This document shows, one piece after another, positions 15,620 through 15,994 of a stretch of DNA of 15,994 nucleotides (position 1 is its first letter; each line of letters starts with the position of its first letter). The notes beneath the pieces were generated by a model that was not told the origin of the DNA, searched no databases, and saw nothing but the letters and a program-made list of their open reading frames with translations. Location of the stretch: NCBI GenBank assembly GCA_036961445.1, contig JBALVO010000083.1, positions 1-15,994 of the forward strand, given 5' to 3'. This stretch comes from JBALVO01 sp036961445 (lineage in GTDB: Bacteria; Pseudomonadota; Gammaproteobacteria; Pseudomonadales; Halieaceae). The translations under genes and the position numbers were made by a program.

Positions 15620-15661
15620 GCTCGGCTCTAGTTCGAAGTTCGGTTTCGAAAACCTGATACC
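15620..15661 (+). repeat. Dispersed repeat, partial copy C
   Basis: GCTCGGCTCTAGTTCGAAGT continues into CGGTTTCGAAAACCTGATACC. The ~40 bp match the first part of copy B (12966-13006) and more weakly copy A. It lies 62 bp after an IS6 remnant. The second half of the repeat is absent. Confidence 0.5.
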
Positions 15662-15798
15662 TGTGGGTGGCGAAATAGTAATTCACCAATGATATCAGAA
15701 GCTTAGCTATTCCCGCTTTCGCGCGTCGACATTACTCTTGGACAGCATGAAAGATGCCATTTAATTGCTGATCCACCTACTAAGCGCTCTGACCAGGA

Positions 15799-15827
15799 TT
15801 GCCAGCTCTAACAATCCTCGCTATAGT
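15799..15827 (+). promoter_or_regulatory. Sigma70-type promoter of the RHH gene
   Basis: The -35 TTGCCA (15799-15804) and -10 TATAGT (15822-15827) are separated by 17 bp. They lie about 40 bp before the start codon of the downstream ribbon-helix-helix gene. Both boxes are one or two mismatches from consensus, with ideal spacing. Confidence 0.6.
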
Positions 15828-15841
15828 AAAAACCTAAAAGG

Positions 15842-15867
15842 TTCTCAAAACTTCTCGGAGATTCTCC
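15842..15867 (+). promoter_or_regulatory. Phased TTCTC repeats, putative RHH operator
   Basis: TTCTC occurs at 15842-15846, 15852-15856 and 15862-15866, exactly 10 bp apart, between the -10 box and ATG 15868. The last one is part of the palindrome GGAGA-T-TCTCC (15857-15867), which covers the Shine-Dalgarno. An AACC-taaaa-GGTT inverted repeat (15831-15843) precedes it. RHH proteins commonly bind short repeated sites in their own promoters, so autoregulation is likely. Confidence 0.5.
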
Positions 15868-15994
15868 ATGTCAATGAAGGCAACCTCAGTTCGGCTAGAT
15901 GATGAAACCCTCAACCGCGTCGCTCGTATGGCGGAAGCTATGGATAGACCCCGTGCCTGGCTCATGGCACACGCCATCAAAAAGTTTATTGAAC
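15868..15994 (+). CDS. Ribbon-helix-helix (CopG/ParD-like) protein, 5' part
   Basis: The first 42 residues of a protein that continues past the window. 'MKATSVRLDDETLNRVARMA' and 'RPRAWLMAHAIKKFIE' form the beta strand and two helices of a CopG/ParD-like RHH domain. These dimerise and bind DNA, and are mostly antitoxins or plasmid/transcription repressors. ATG 15868 is preceded by CGGAG at 7 nt, favouring it over ATG 15874. The promoter and TTCTC repeats upstream suggest autoregulation. A ParE/RelE toxin gene would be expected next if it is an antitoxin, but lies outside the window. Confidence 0.82.
   Translation, partial: MSMKATSVRLDDETLNRVARMAEAMDRPRAWLMAHAIKKFIE

Noticed and set aside
1..15994. 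CRISPR array or tRNA/rRNA gene
   Set aside because: No regularly spaced short direct repeats of CRISPR size and no tRNA- or rRNA-like sequence was seen on either strand; GTTCGA-like words occur only inside genes or the dispersed repeat.

Overview
The window looks like chromosomal DNA of a gammaproteobacterium, probably a marine or environmental heterotroph. The support is a YehS/DUF1456 protein, a ThpR RNA ligase, a YchJ-like C-terminus, a LysE/RhtB exporter, and a catabolic set of flavin monooxygenase, GST, DszC-like flavoprotein and EstB-like serine hydrolase. The genus cannot be fixed from sequence alone.

Layout. 1-3170 is compact housekeeping/accessory DNA: a YchJ-like tail (3-140), a patatin phospholipase (224-1153) convergent with a DUF1456 gene (1158-1664), a divergent ThpR (1751-2311) and a LysE-type exporter (2481-3077). 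3167-5609 on the minus strand holds a Baeyer-Villiger/FMO-type monooxygenase followed by a GST-like protein, plausibly one transcription unit. 5650-7330 is about 1.7 kb with no convincing gene. It contains an AT-rich core with a perfect 16-bp palindrome and two DnaA-box-like 9-mers. An EstB/class-C-like serine hydrolase follows (7349-8677).

8700-15560 is a graveyard of insertion sequences in which intact genes sit as islands: a GreA/GreB-family factor (9235-9711), an acyl-CoA-dehydrogenase-like flavoprotein (10466-11665), a secreted protein with five 29-residue cysteine repeats (12318-12842), and a histidine-decarboxylase-like PLP enzyme translationally coupled to a double-ACT protein (15025-13515, minus strand). 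Five loci carry ends or fragments of the same IS6-family-like element with a GGTACTGACAAGTTAA terminal repeat. One is a broken transposase gene with apparent internal insertions. Two are short MITE-like derivatives with perfect 16-bp ends. Two are other deletion derivatives. An IS30-family transposase tail abuts one MITE. A separate dispersed repeat (three copies, same orientation) lies within about 100 bp of IS6 remnants each time. The window ends in a ribbon-helix-helix gene with a good sigma70 promoter and three TTCTC repeats at exact 10-bp spacing before its start codon.

No single large new defence or biosynthetic system is evident. The most noteworthy items are the MITE/IS6 derivative family, the histidine decarboxylase-ACT pair, the cysteine-repeat secreted protein and the phased operator of the RHH gene.
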